A stretch of DNA of 61,716 nucleotides from Bremia lactucae (taxonomy: Eukaryota > Oomycota > Peronosporomycetes > Peronosporales > Peronosporaceae): the NCBI RefSeq assembly GCF_004359215.1, contig NC_090620.1, positions 2,109,945 to 2,171,660 on the forward strand, given 5' to 3'. Under the pieces are notes generated by a model. It searched no databases and was not told the DNA's origin. It saw only the letters and a program-made list of their open reading frames with translations. Position 1 is the first letter of the stretch. Each line of letters opens with the position of its first letter. The translations under genes were made by a program, and so were the position numbers. Positions 1-10,439 of this stretch are shown piece by piece.

Positions 1-518
1 GGGAACGCTTTTCTGTCCGCCATAAGCGCCGAGTAAGCCCACTCTGAGGCCTTACCGCGCAGATGCGACATAGCGTACGACACCATCCGGCTGTCGTCCT
101 CGATGAGCTGGGCGACACCACATTGCTCCACGGCTAAAAGCCAGTGGACAATCGTGTGCGCCGCAGTTCCATCGAACTTGGGCGGGTCCATCCGAATGGG
201 CCTCGGCTGATGCGGCCGGGCAGAGAGCATCTCAACAGTCCTGTTGAGAGCCTCGCTCCGAGCCTGCTCATGCCTCAGCTCATCCTGAGTCTGAGTGACG
301 GACTCCGCCGCAGCATGGCTCTGTGCCTCGGACGCGGCCCTCCGCTGTCCGAGCACAAATGCCTCAAACTGCTCCAACTGAGCAACATGTTGCTCAGGAG
401 GACTACCCAGGAGCCTGGCCAGGGCTTGTTCACCAAGTCCCTGCGCCATTAGCCCTGCCACCTCCCGATGATGTTCGGAGAGGTGGGGAAAATGAGCCCA
501 ATCAATGTTGAGGCTCAT
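1..518 (-). CDS. Gypsy (LTR-A element) Gag, partial, runs off the window edge
   Basis: Open frame on the minus strand from an ATG at 518 to the window edge, about 172 codons without a stop. The N-terminal part begins MSLNIDWAHFPHLSEHHREV, followed by a Glu/Gln/Ala-rich stretch likely to form a coiled coil, and then a retrotransposon Gag core (PPKFDG, then a segment with LRGKASEWAY). The gene lies just inside the minus-strand 5' LTR at 575-1127, where Gag should be. The role would be capsid formation for reverse transcription. The rest of the element lies outside the window, so I cannot say whether it is autonomous. Confidence 0.75.
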   Translation of the reverse strand, partial: MSLNIDWAHFPHLSEHHREVAGLMAQGLGEQALARLLGSPPEQHVAQLEQFEAFVLGQRRAASEAQSHAAAESVTQTQDELRHEQARSEALNRTVEMLSARPHQPRPIRMDPPKFDGTAAHTIVHWLLAVEQCGVAQLIEDDSRMVSYAMSHLRGKASEWAYSALMADRKAF

Positions 519-574
519 CCTCACGTACACACGCAGAGATGCGGGTCGTGGGAAGGATTTCAAGTGCTACCAAG

Positions 575-1127
575 TGTAGGCGGGCACGTCGTAATGCGGC
601 CACGCTCTACTTAGCACACACCCTAGCACAGCGAGGAAGCGGTTTGCACCTGCTTCTCTTGCGTGCAGTGAGGTAGTTGTGGTGGGCGCGCAAGCGACCT
701 CACCCAACACACTAAGAACTCTGGTGAAGTGACGTCACGGGAGCGGTAATCCGTCTCCTCGTGCGCACTTACCAAGTAGGTAGTAAATTTCAGACTGATT
801 TATATTTAATAGAATTAAATACAAATACCTATTTTTACCAATTAAAATGATATCTCTATAGATATCATTTAATATGTATTGCGAGCGTATCTTTATAGAT
901 ACCTCGCGTAACTGATGACGCTAGCCGTCATCATGGATGACGCTGGGCGTCATCCCTCCTAATGTGAATGCACCCATGTGCATCACATCCACAAGGGTTG
1001 GTCACAAATGTGCACCACACCCGAGTGTTGGGTCTAATTACTATTATTTAGTAATTGACCATCCCCTTAAGTACCAAATGTACTTAATGGGGACTGTGTA
1101 ATATTTGGGCAACTTTAGCCCGTTACA
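575..1127 (-). repeat. LTR family A, full copy (5' LTR of the element at the left edge)
   Basis: Read on the minus strand it starts TGTAACGGGCTAAAG and ends GTGCCCGCCTACA, so it has TG...CA ends. Other copies are at 7029-7441, 19530-19851 and 23847-24398. Just inside it (plus 564-573) the minus strand reads TTGGTAGCAC, a primer-binding-site-like match to a tRNA 3' end ending GCTACCA. The copy has little damage compared with the other A copies. It carries two short hairpins built on gatgacgc...gcgtcatc. Confidence 0.85.
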
Positions 1128-1573
1128 ATTTTAGACATCAGAGAGTCACTTAGTTCTATTGAACTATTGGGTTTAACAACTCAGGGAGCCGTACAAGCTA
1201 TTAAAGCTTAAGGAATCCTAGTTCAAGGGATTCGGAGTTCGCAGAACCAATTGGCAACTAGTGCCCAAGAGGATATACCTTAGAAAGGCTTCTATCTCTT
1301 ACAGATCAATGCGCAAGCCTTAGGAAAGCACTTAACGCTTTAAGATCAAAAGGGAAACTGAACTTTATTTATTTTTTTAAATCTAAAAACCTTACCCTAG
1401 CTAATTAAAATAGATTTTGGCCGCCAGATTTATATCTGGCGGCAACACATTTATTACCCATAATAAATGGGATTTAAGCAACTAACTATTTTAAAATTAG
1501 ATAAAAGGGTATTTTACCCATAAAGTAAATGTACCACAACAACGGTTCTCCAACCGATGTGAGCCCCATTACA
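1128..1573 (-). repeat. LTR family B, truncated
   Basis: Minus-strand sequence beginning TGTAATGGGGCTCACATCGG (at 1573), directly after a purine tract GAGGGAAAG, and ending abruptly at the LTR-A boundary (1127/1128). The same sequence occurs on the plus strand at 16536-16870 and in pieces at 4076-4394. The simplest reading is the 3' LTR of the broken Gypsy element at 1692-3245, cut when the LTR-A element inserted. Confidence 0.75.
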
Positions 1574-1691
1574 CTTTCCCTCATCAGACTGTTGACACCG
1601 AGTGACAACATTCGCTTCATTACTTCTTTGAGGTTGGAACCTAAACAGCTAACCGCTTGGTTGTGTTTACCATTACTTTGTCTAATGACAA

Positions 1692-3245
1692 TCAAGCGTG
1701 AGTCACAAACTCCGCCTTCAAGTCCACGTGGGAAGGGTCCCGATATTTTTTAAGCAAGCCAACGTAAAACACTGTGTGTGTACGCATCTTGGTGGGAAGG
1801 TTTAGCGTATAAGCTAGGCCCTTCTTGGCCACAACAGTAAATGGTCCAATAAATCGCAGGTGCAATTTGATCTTGAAGACCGCGGAAACCAAGTTGGTAG
1901 GTAGGTTTTTAGCGTTTAGTAAAACTCGGTCTCCGACCATATAAGAATTAATACAGCTTCTGCCTTTGGCATCTGCTTGTTCTTTTTGTTTGTCTTGGCT
2001 ATCAGCCATCGTAACCCTTACATGTCTTAAGACACTTAATCGCGTCGCGAGAAACTCGCTTACTTGTTTCCGAACGGTAACAGGGCTGATATCAGCAAGA
2101 CTATCGACCAATTTCCCCCCACCAAGCCCTGAACCACGCATTGGTATTGTTAGTGGAACGCGCGGGTGGGTAAGACCGTTCATATAAAACGAAGTATAGC
2201 CTGTAGAGGCATGAAATCCGTTATTTAACGCAAATTTCACTACTGGGAGCATTGAGCTCCAGCGCTTTGATGCCTGAGCAAACACGCTGCGTAAAACGTC
2301 CTCAATGACGCGATTGTCACGTTCAGTTTGACCATCGGTCTGAGGGTGGTCCGCAGTGGACATATCCAATCTGGTGCCAAGCACTCGGAAAATTGATTTC
2401 CAGAATTTACCGTGTTACAGGGATCCCGATCAGAGAAAATGGCCACTGGCAAACCATGTTGTCGAAACACGCGATTGATTAACAGCTTAGCTGTATTCTT
2501 TCCATCAATGGAATCCGGCACGGCTGCTAAGTGAGCCATTTTGCTCAAACGGTTAACAAAGACCACTATACCGGAGTTACCGGCTGAATCTTTCGGTAGC
2601 CCAAAACACCAAAATCCATACTAATGGACTCCCAGCATCCTATGGGGATGGGAAGACTCGCCAGTGGCGCAGCAACATGTGCCGAGGGTTTAATTCGTTG
2701 GCACGTTTCGCATGTGCGAACATATGTGCTGACTCATTTATAAAGATGGGGCCACCAATAACTCTGGCTGATAGAGCCGTAGGTCTTTTCTCTACCGAGA
2801 TGACCACCAAGGACAGTATCGTGTGCCTCATAGAGGATCCGGTACTTCAAATCCTCATCATGAGGAACAACGACACGCGGAGGGTCTGCGATGTCTGTGC
2901 AATAAAGCAACAGGTTGCTATTGATAGAAAATCGATGAAACCAGCTCATCGATGGACGAAAGTGTCCCCGATGTGAAGACTCGAATTGAAAGATACACTA
3001 CTCAATCTTGGGAGTCACTCAAGGAAAATCCTCTATGCAAGGATTTAATAGAATTCAGGGATGTATTCCCTGATGCAGTTCCATGCGAGTTGCCTAAGGA
3101 TAAAGGCACTCGACATGAGATCGAGCTCAAACCGGGCTCGAAGTACTGTGGTATGAAGCAGTTTGCACGCAAACGTGCCGGTACTTTAATACCCGAATCC
3201 GAGTTCTTCAAGGCTCGTAGCAGAGCTACACACTGTTCATCCTTG
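1692..3245 (-). pseudogene. Gypsy-B Pol remnant: integrase zinc finger, core and C-terminal region
   Basis: Minus-strand pieces in order: a pre-integrase tail (about 3240-3160), the H2C2 zinc-finger region (2949-2640, with DTVLGGHLGREKTYGSISQS), the integrase core (2566-2240, with SDRDP), and the core end plus GPF region (2384-1692, with TADHPQTDGQTERDN and FIGPFTVVAKKG). Frameshifts separate the pieces. After HVDLKA the frame jumps into the element's 3' end, so the chromodomain present in the sister copy at 14626-15540 has been deleted. At about 2945-3160 a plus-strand reverse transcriptase piece interrupts it. Not functional. Confidence 0.85.
2945..3165 (+). pseudogene. Reverse transcriptase N-terminal fragment, inverted inside the integrase remnant
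   Basis: Plus-strand reading with LCKDLIEFRDVFPDAVPCEL and RHEIELKPGSK, which is the entry to the Gypsy reverse transcriptase (a DVFP...L-P...HEIELKPG pattern). It breaks off into minus-strand integrase sequence at about 3160. A near copy lies at 3903-4075, and a short piece of the same segment lies inverted at about 4300-4361. It is a rearranged fragment, not a gene. Confidence 0.7.
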
Positions 3246-3604
3246 GCGTAGGCCGAACGGATTAACTCAGGAATAGTTGATAATGCACCTTTCGGCAGCG
3301 GTCTGATCCTTTTTGGTTATATATGTTAATTTTGCACGGTCGGATTTATTGGCTTGTGGCTAAGCCTGCGCAAGGAGCGCTAAGTACATGGTCAACGAAA
3401 TTACACGGCAATACATTTTTGCTGTGAAACGAGAAAAGTTTCCGATACATTTTTGCGTTTTTGCCTCTATTAGTCCAGGAAGCGTCTCGATCAGCAGCGT
3501 AAACTGAGCTTGTACCGATTTAGTACCGGTTATGACGTCGTTGGATGACGTCAGAAGCTTCTAAAAGGTTCTCTGAGCTATAATTGGCCATAATAATGGT
3601 TGGC
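3246..3604. other. No recognisable gene
   Basis: No coding frame that I recognise. It contains TGACGTCGTTGGATGACGTCA (3531-3552), an interrupted TGACGTCA-type repeat, and flanks a fragment of the Gypsy antisense frame. It is probably decayed element sequence. Confidence 0.4.
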
Positions 3605-3817
3605 TTAGAGGTGGGTCGAACGACGCTTCCCACCACTAAACGTGGGATTAGGTGGATCTATAGCCTCAGTGCGGCTTCGATCCATGGTTGCACGGTCAAC
3701 CGAAGCACTGAAATATCGGCTAGGCCTTTTTTTGATTTGTGGCATGAATGCCGAACGTAACTGGCTTTTGGCCTTAAGCTTAGCGAAATCGAAGCGAAGC
3801 TTGGTAGAATCAAGCAT
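3605..3817 (-). pseudogene. Fragment of the Gypsy 3' antisense ORF
   Basis: 70-codon minus-strand frame reading FDFAKLKAKSQLRSAFMPQ and later TEAIDPPNPTFSGGKR. The same protein sequence is encoded antisense in the B element at 15377-16041 (LDFAKLKAKGQLRSAFMPQ, TEAIDPPNSTSSGGKR). Nucleotide changes between the copies mostly preserve the amino acids. No function is known to me. Confidence 0.6.
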
Positions 3818-3902
3818 ATCTGCGTACTACTGTCACAGAGGACGAATGCGTAACCGATATTCGGTCAGCGGTAATTTTTGCAGGGAACGAACGGGTCCTC
3901 AG

Positions 3903-4075
3903 CAGCTCATCGATGGATGAAAGTGTCCTCGATGTGAAGACTCGGATTGAGCGATACACTACTCAATCCTGGAAGTCAACTAAGACAAATCCTTTATACA
4001 AGGATTTGATAGAATTCAGGGGTGTATTCCCTGAAGCGATTCCATGCGACTTGCCTAGAGAAAAAGGAGCTAATT
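3903..4075 (+). pseudogene. Second copy of the reverse transcriptase N-terminal fragment
   Basis: Repeats 2945-3110 with substitutions (LYKDLIEFRGVFPEAIPCDL). Both copies begin with the same cagctcatcgatgga sequence and stop inside the reverse transcriptase entry, which suggests copies of one rearranged segment. It is flanked by an LTR-B fragment. Confidence 0.65.
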
Positions 4076-4394
4076 AAATAGATTTTGGCCGCCAGATTGA
4101 TATCTGGCGGAGAACACATTTATTATCCATAATAAATGGGATTTAAAATTAGATAAAAGGGTATTTTGCCAATAAAGTATCTCTTTCTTCGAGCCGCGAG
4201 TTTCACAAAACTTTGTGATGCACCCGAATCCACTAGGAGGGTCATCACCTGGTCATAGCCTCTTACATGAGTGCTATATACCAGCAGGATTGAGGTCCTA
4301 AATTTTGAGAGTGACTCCCAAGATTGAGTAGTGTATCTTTCAATCCGAGTCTTCACATAACAACGGCTCTCCAACCGATGTGTGCCCCATTACA
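4076..4394 (-). mobile_element. LTR-B fragments enclosing a protease fragment
   Basis: 4076-4190 matches LTR-B internal sequence and 4362-4394 matches its start (minus TGTAATGGGGCACACATCGG). Between them, the minus strand encodes VMTLLVDSGASQSFVKLAAR, with the DSGA active-site motif of a retroviral-type aspartic protease, and an inverted scrap of the reverse transcriptase segment. Protease sequence inside an LTR cannot be an original arrangement, so this is a scrambled junction. Confidence 0.7.
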
Positions 4395-5177
4395 ATTCGC
4401 TGCGTTGAGAGGAGAGTAAAAACTGTGGCATCTAAGTAATAGCAGCGAAAAAAAGTCGCCGGTGATTGCAGAAAGAAAACCGATCCAATTATTGGAAGAT
4501 GTAGATGGCTTATTCTCCTATCTGCCATGCATGAACAGATTTACGAGAGGTACGTACTTTTACAAGAAGCTTAGTGTAATAATCACTCCTACCATTTTAT
4601 CATTCAAAAGAATTGATTGATTTCTTTATATTTATGCCGGCGTGCGATATCGATGCATAGCTGCTGCAGCACGGGGGGTCCCAAGCTAACTCTTAACGCA
4701 TACATTTGCTGAGTGATAAATGATTGACAATTACCGTTATATTCAAGCTCCTTGATCAAAAGTATCAAAATTATTGCTTAAATTTCAACTATATTCTCAT
4801 ATTTTCTGAAAAATATCGTGAGAATCAGCAAGATTTTTGGAGCAGCTTGAAATAATGCTTCAAATTTAGGTTTTAGGGCATCACTTTCCTGTTTTTATCG
4901 CGATGGATAGTATTAGTCAGACTGGCCTCGAAAATATATTGCAAAAAGCATCCGAATCCTCATGCTGTAGATAAAAAGAAAACATATGCAATGACCGAAT
5001 AATGGCATTTGAACTATTAGTACTTTGTAATAGGCTGCCAATCAATGTTGGCTGTGTTATAGTGTTTGGCTTTTTAAAATTCTATTAAGAAATCGATGAT
5101 TTTTTTTTTACTCCAACAGGTTCATGAGCTGATTTTTTTTTTATCCAACGCTCTAGACATTTAAATAAATCAAGAGG
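4395..5177. other. No gene seen, AT-rich spacer
   Basis: Stops in all frames and no match that I recognise. Poly-T runs at about 5101-5150 precede the LTR-C copy. Confidence 0.5.
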
Positions 5178-5184
5178 CTGTCAC

Positions 5185-5608
5185 TGTATCGCGGTGTATC
5201 GTTTGTCGATACACCCCGGTACAGTGATACAGTGACAGACTCTATTTGGAGAATATTACTTTACATATTAATATTCTAAAAGCTTATCCATTGGTCGATA
5301 TAGACCATTATATCTACTTTCTCCGCGGTCCAGTCAGCGCTGGACGCGCGCAAAGAGAAATGCACATAAGACTTTTAGTACATGTTTTGTGTTAGTTTAT
5401 GATTAAGCTAGTACTAAGTAGATATACAAGAAGAACTTAATTATATTGATACAGTTTTCATTAAACCCTTTTTAATGCAAATGTTTTAAAGAGAAGACTT
5501 CCTCTGCACGTACTAGTGTACGTGAAGTGACGTGAGGCACCACTCGCACTGAAGCAGTGCCAAGGTGACTTGTACTGAAGCAGTAGAAGTCAGTAGTGCC
5601 CCGGTACA
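5185..5608 (+). repeat. LTR family C (sub-type C2)
   Basis: Starts TGTATCGCGGTGTATCG, ends GTGCCCCGGTACA, and is followed by CCTGGTAGCAC, the family-C primer-binding site. It contains the conserved palindrome ACGTACTAGTGTACGT and, near its end, the hairpin GACTTGTACT/gaagc. What follows is an unrelated minus-strand gag, so this is a solo or truncated LTR. Confidence 0.8.
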
Positions 5609-5611
5609 CCT

Positions 5612-6480
5612 GGTAGCACGCTTAAGATGTAAAAGCATTGGGCTAGCTGCTGATTGATTTGGTCGATTGTTATGAGCATGCTTCCCATATTTTTCAACTT
5701 GTAACATTGCTCGATGACATGATCGGGCTTCTTGCAATAGGGACATTTCTTTGACGAAGATACTACGGGCGACAGTGTCTCGAAATCCTGAGTCGATCTC
5801 CATTGGCTCTGGGCCATTCTCTTGAGCAAGCGGTGGTGGAGGTGGTTAAGAAATATAATGCTCTTGAAGATGCCCCGGACGGTCCTGCAACAACACTGGC
5901 GAACGGTAACTCTTTCTGCGGACATTATGCGTGTGATCATATTCGAACGCAATCTTCATAGCTTGCGACATTAGCACACCGCCGGTATTGCACTTCTTTA
6001 CGATGGGGACTAACGTACGTAATTCATTCCGACTCGCTTATCTCCGTTACTTGCATGATAGCTTCACGAAAACGCTAAATGTGTACTTCCAAAGTTGGAC
6101 AACTTTTCTGCTTGAGCGCGTACAATTGATCACGCAAGCGTTCTTGCAGATAAGGGGGTATAATTGCGTCAGTTACCTGCGCGATAAGGTCTTGAATGTC
6201 CTTAATATATCGCTAATTCAACCTAGACCAGGCTGCAGCATTTCCCTTGGAATGGCAGGTAGTAATTGCCAAGATTCGAGAACTTTGACTGACATGCGCC
6301 AATCGATATTATTTGCGTCAACGTACTGAGTAAGTTGTTCGAAATACAAATCAACAGACTCTTTCACTTTGCCGTGAAATTGAAATATACTGATCCCTTA
6401 AACTTATACCTCACGCTTCGTCATGGCTCAAATATTTGTTGCTGCTTGTTAACCATTTCCATATGCTTTATAGTAATGGC
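5612..6480 (-). pseudogene. Retrotransposon Gag with zinc knuckle, decayed
   Basis: Minus-strand frames, broken by stops and shifts, run from a Gag core at about 6400-6000 (FHGKVKESVDLYFEQLTQYV; LRDQLYALKQ) to a CCHC zinc knuckle at about 5740-5690 (CPYCKKPDHVIEQC, spacing C-2-C-4-H-4-C). A knuckle of this kind binds the element's RNA genome. It abuts LTR-C in the opposite direction, so the two belong to different elements. Confidence 0.7.
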
Positions 6481-7028
6481 GTCCGAGGACCATCCTTGAG
6501 GGTTCAACGACGTCATAAATCAAACGTAAGAAAATTGAAAGACGGCGGAAAAATCAACAGAGCGGAGCGGGAAAATACACAAAAACCAGACGTAGATCGA
6601 ATTCCAGGCAAAAATCCGAGTAAGACCACACGGAATGAAAATGATAAAACCAGGCGATAGCTTAATAAAATGGAAAGTGATATAAAATTAGAGAATTCTG
6701 GTTCGCCTATTGATTGGCTAATCCAGTTTTCCAACTATTTGAATTATGTATAAAAGCACACAGATAATTCACACAGGTACTCTGCCAACCCACCACTGAG
6801 ATGGTACGCTGTTACACTTTTGTTGGAAATCCTTTGCCTCGACCAACGACCAGATCTGAAGTGGCAAGTCTCTTTCAGTTCTTGTGGCAGCCCCGGAACT
6901 GGCCCATGGTACTCCTCGCGTGGCAAACGTGATCCCTTACGGATTAGAGCCTCTCTGATTGATTTTTAAAGAAGCAGGGATTCGATCCCGAGCTTGCGTG
7001 AATTGGATGCGGAAGTTCTGGTTAGAGT
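6481..7028. other. Spacer, possible old LTR with a TATA-like box
   Basis: No gene recognised. GATTGGCTAATCC (6713-6725) followed by TATGTATAAAAGCAC (about 6746-6760) looks like a CCAAT plus TATA arrangement, as in an LTR promoter, but I found no second copy to prove it. Confidence 0.35.
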
Positions 7029-7441
7029 TATAGGCGGGCACGTCGTAATGCGGCCACGCTCTACTTAGACACAACCCTAGCACAGCGAGGAAGCGGTTAA
7101 ATCAGCTTCTCTTGCGTGCAGTAAGGTAGTTTTGGTGGGCGCGTTAGCGACCTCACCCAACGCACTAAGTACTTTCGTAAAGTATCGTCACGGGAGCGGT
7201 GATACGACTCCTTGTGAGCGTTTCTTTCCGGAAACCTCGCGTAACGGATGACGCTAGGCGTCATCCCTCTTAATGTGAATGCACCTATGCGCATCACATA
7301 CACAAGAGTTGGTCACAAATATGAACCACACCCGAGTGTGTGGGTCTAATTGCTTTACTCAAGTAATTGACTATCCCCTTAAGTACAACAAGTGTACTTA
7401 AGGGGTGCTGGGTAACATTAGGGCAACTTCAGCCCGTTACA
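7029..7441 (-). repeat. LTR family A, internally deleted copy (3' LTR)
   Basis: Matches the family A LTR at both ends but lacks about 130 bp of the middle (the AT-rich part present at 790-890). On the minus strand it is preceded by the purine tract TTTTTAGGGGGGATGG (7442-7457), a typical polypurine tract, so it is the 3' LTR of a minus-strand element. Confidence 0.8.
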
Positions 7442-7620
7442 CCATCCCCCCTAAAAAACAAATTTACAATTTAAATTTGTCAAAGAGGAGCGAGGAACTG
7501 CGAGCAGCTACGCGCCGCTTATTCACTCAACCACTCTAGCGACCTGTATTAACATACACGGCGCCAAAAATGCCACTGAAAAAGGGGCCACGTTGGTGGG
7601 TCGTCTGCGAAGACGCCCAC

Positions 7621-8459
7621 TCAACCTCGCACTAAGCGCACGCGCCGCGTTAACACGCCGGTAGCATCTAATGCATTAGTCGAAACGCCGACAGCTTCTG
7701 ATGCTGTCGCGTTAACAGGACACACGCTGCGTAAAACGTCTTCAATGACGCGATTGACACGTTCAGCTTGACCATCGGTCTGCGGATGGTCAGTAGTGGA
7801 CATATCCAATTTGTTGCCAAGCACTCGTAAAATTGATTTCCTGGATTTGCCCGTGAAACGGGGGTCCCGATCAGAGACAATTGCCACTGGCAAACCGTGT
7901 TGTCAAACACGCGATCAATAAACAGCCTTGCTGTATCTTCACCATCAATGGAATCCGGCACGGCCGTTAAGTAACCATACTGATCGATCGGGCAACAAAG
8001 ACCACTATGCCGAAGTTACCGGCTGAATCGTTCGGTAGACCGAAAAAGAAATACATACTAATGGACTCCCAACGCCCTATGGGTACGGGAAGGCTCGACA
8101 GTGGTGCAGCAGCATGCGCCGAGCGTTTCACCAATTTAAAAAGTTTGGGCCACCAATAAATTTGGCTTACAGAGCCGTAGGTGTTTTCTTTACCGAAATG
8201 ACCACCAAGGACAGTATCGTGTGCCTCATAGAGGACTCGGTACTTCAAATCCTCATCCTGAGGAACAACGACACGCGGAGGGTCCACAGTGTCCGTGCAA
8301 TAAAAGCAACACGTCGTTATCGAAAGAAAATTGATGTAAACTTGCACGCAAACGTGCCGGCAATTTAAAACCCGATTCAGGGCTCCTTAAAGCTTGTAGC
8401 AGAGCTAAACACTGTTCATCCTTGGTACAGCTGCCGCTAGTATCACTCTGTGACACCAA
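7621..8459 (-). pseudogene. Gypsy-B integrase remnant
   Basis: Minus-strand pieces: DEQCLALLQALRSPESGFKL, then the H2C2 region (DTVLGGHFGKENTYGSVSQI), then the core with SDRDPRFTG and STTDHPQTDGQAERVNRV. Single-base shifts break it at least three times. It is close to the remnant at 1692-3245. The polypurine tract and LTR downstream are family A, so either this is a composite or family A elements carry B-like Pol. Confidence 0.8.
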
Positions 8460-9690
8460 AGACGCCTTTCATTCCGCAGTAACCAACTGGTGTGTCTGCC
8501 GTCTCTGGGCAGAGACTATACAACTCATAGAGGCCAAAATATTCATGCTACCAGGCTAACAGGCTTATTCTACCTTACTTTGCGCTATACGAGAGCCGAT
8601 GTTTAGTTTCGACTTCCGATATAAGTCCCGTAACTTCGACTGATCATCCAGCAACTTCTTATGTGTCACTTCACGTGAGTTCAACGGGTATAGTCCGGAA
8701 TGCCTTGGCGTATCGCCAATAGTGACATTTCATTATTCAGCGAGCTGTCATCACGGCCGATCTCTCTCGGTTATTTTTGAAAAGGCCACATGCATCAGAG
8801 AGATTACACGCATGATAAAATAACTCAGCCTTAGGTCCACAATGCTCTCAGCATTCAGTAATTTTATACCAACGAGTTCACTCAACAAAGTGCGTGAGTC
8901 GCTAAGCGAACAATGATGAAATCACCTTCATGCGCTTGAGCATATCGCTGGCTCTCTTTTGAAGGGAGCGACGTCAAACATAATTGCAAGACGCTCCAGA
9001 GTTGGGTAAAATCGGCCGTGGCTTTTTATAGCCCTTCACATCCACCTCTGCGACTAACAAGCCTGGCTTGGCACAGAAATAGATAACTAAAGGGTTTCGC
9101 TTGTATTACGCGCCAGCCATTAGGCACAGAGCTCGTTGTGGCTAAGCCCTATTATATTTCACCTTCTATATGTTCCGGGCACGTGATTTCCTATTATATG
9201 GCTCTGCCACCAAGTTAAGAGATGAACAAGCCAACTCGGTATAGCCCCGATTGAAGCATAGCCGCATTTATGGCGATTTCAACCTCTCTCATCCAGAACA
9301 AGAAGTATATTTTCACCTTCTTTCCCCTCATATGTATAAACACTCATAACAAGAAGGCGTTAAGCCGCGCACTAAGAAGCTCCGTGTCCTGAGAACAGAA
9401 TATAATCTATTTGCTCACCCCAAGTAAACCTTCTTAACTTTAATTCTGTTAAGCTTGAGCGTTGAAGGCTCGTGAGCAATACCATCATCATGCAGGATCA
9501 TTCGGTGTTTATCAGGTATTATTGCTTTTAAGTGTTGCGGAGTTACCTAGCCCCTTTAGACAGAGGAAGGCTTAAGCACTAAAAGAGATACTTCATTTTA
9601 AGGAACTAAATAATTTGAAAACGTCTTTGTTATTATAGGCGAAATCGTATTTATCAGGCGTGATACACGTGTCAATCACCGCATAGAGAT
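8460..9690. other. No recognisable gene, probably decayed transposon
   Basis: No long frame on either strand and no motif that I can name. It lies between two Gypsy Pol remnants of opposite strand, so old element sequence is likely. Confidence 0.35.
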
Positions 9691-10419
9691 CTAGTGGCTG
9701 GGTCTAGCTACACATGGTGTACGAGCAGACCCAGACAAGGTTAAATCAGTAAAGGAATGGCGAATTTCACGGCATGTGAAGGATTTGCGCCAATTCCTAG
9801 GGCTCGCTAATTACTTGCATAAATATAGCAAGAATTATGCGGAGCAAACTAAACCATTATCTGATCTCCTTAAAAAAGACGCAGAATGGGTCTGGTTAAA
9901 AGATAAAATGATGCGTTCACATCAGTGAAGCAATCTCTTGAAGGGGCACCGGTCTTGGCATTGTTAGACGTGGATAAGCCCTTTAGCGTCGTCTGCGATG
10001 CAAGTAATTTTGCAATTGGCAGCGCGCTCATGCAGGAGGATGACGACGGCGTTGACCGCGTCATCTCTTATCAGTCCCGGCTATTAAAAGCCGCGGAACT
10101 GAATTACCCTGTGCATGACAAAGAGCTACTTTCAATAAAGTATGCTCTTGTCAAGTTTCGTGTGCACCTACTAGGCACCGAACCATTTGTGGCTTATACG
10201 GATCACGCATCACTGCGGACCGCAATAAACTCACCGCACCTCTCGCCTAGAATGGCAAGATGGCTTACATTATTCTCTGAATTTAATTTCAACCTTGAAT
10301 ACAAGCTGGGTAAGTCGAATGTCTTGGCTGACGCTATATCGCGCAGACCAGACTTCGAGGTAAGACACCTGGAAGTGTGTCTAGTGCTAAAGCACAATTT
10401 CAGCCGTCAGCGTTTATAG
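9691..10419 (+). pseudogene. Gypsy reverse transcriptase C-terminus plus RNase H
   Basis: Plus frame from HGVRADPDKVKSVKEW and LRQFLGLANYLHKYSKNYAE (the reverse transcriptase connection) with a short deletion/shift at about 9900, then RNase H (VVCDASNFAIGSALMQ, VHDKELLSIKYALVKF, VAYTDHASL, LADAISRRPDFE). The acidic residues of RNase H (CDAS, DKEL, TDH) are present. The palm and fingers are missing at the 5' side, so it is a truncated element. Pol continues at 10440. Confidence 0.85.
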
Positions 10420-10439
10420 CCATGAAGTCATACCATTTG

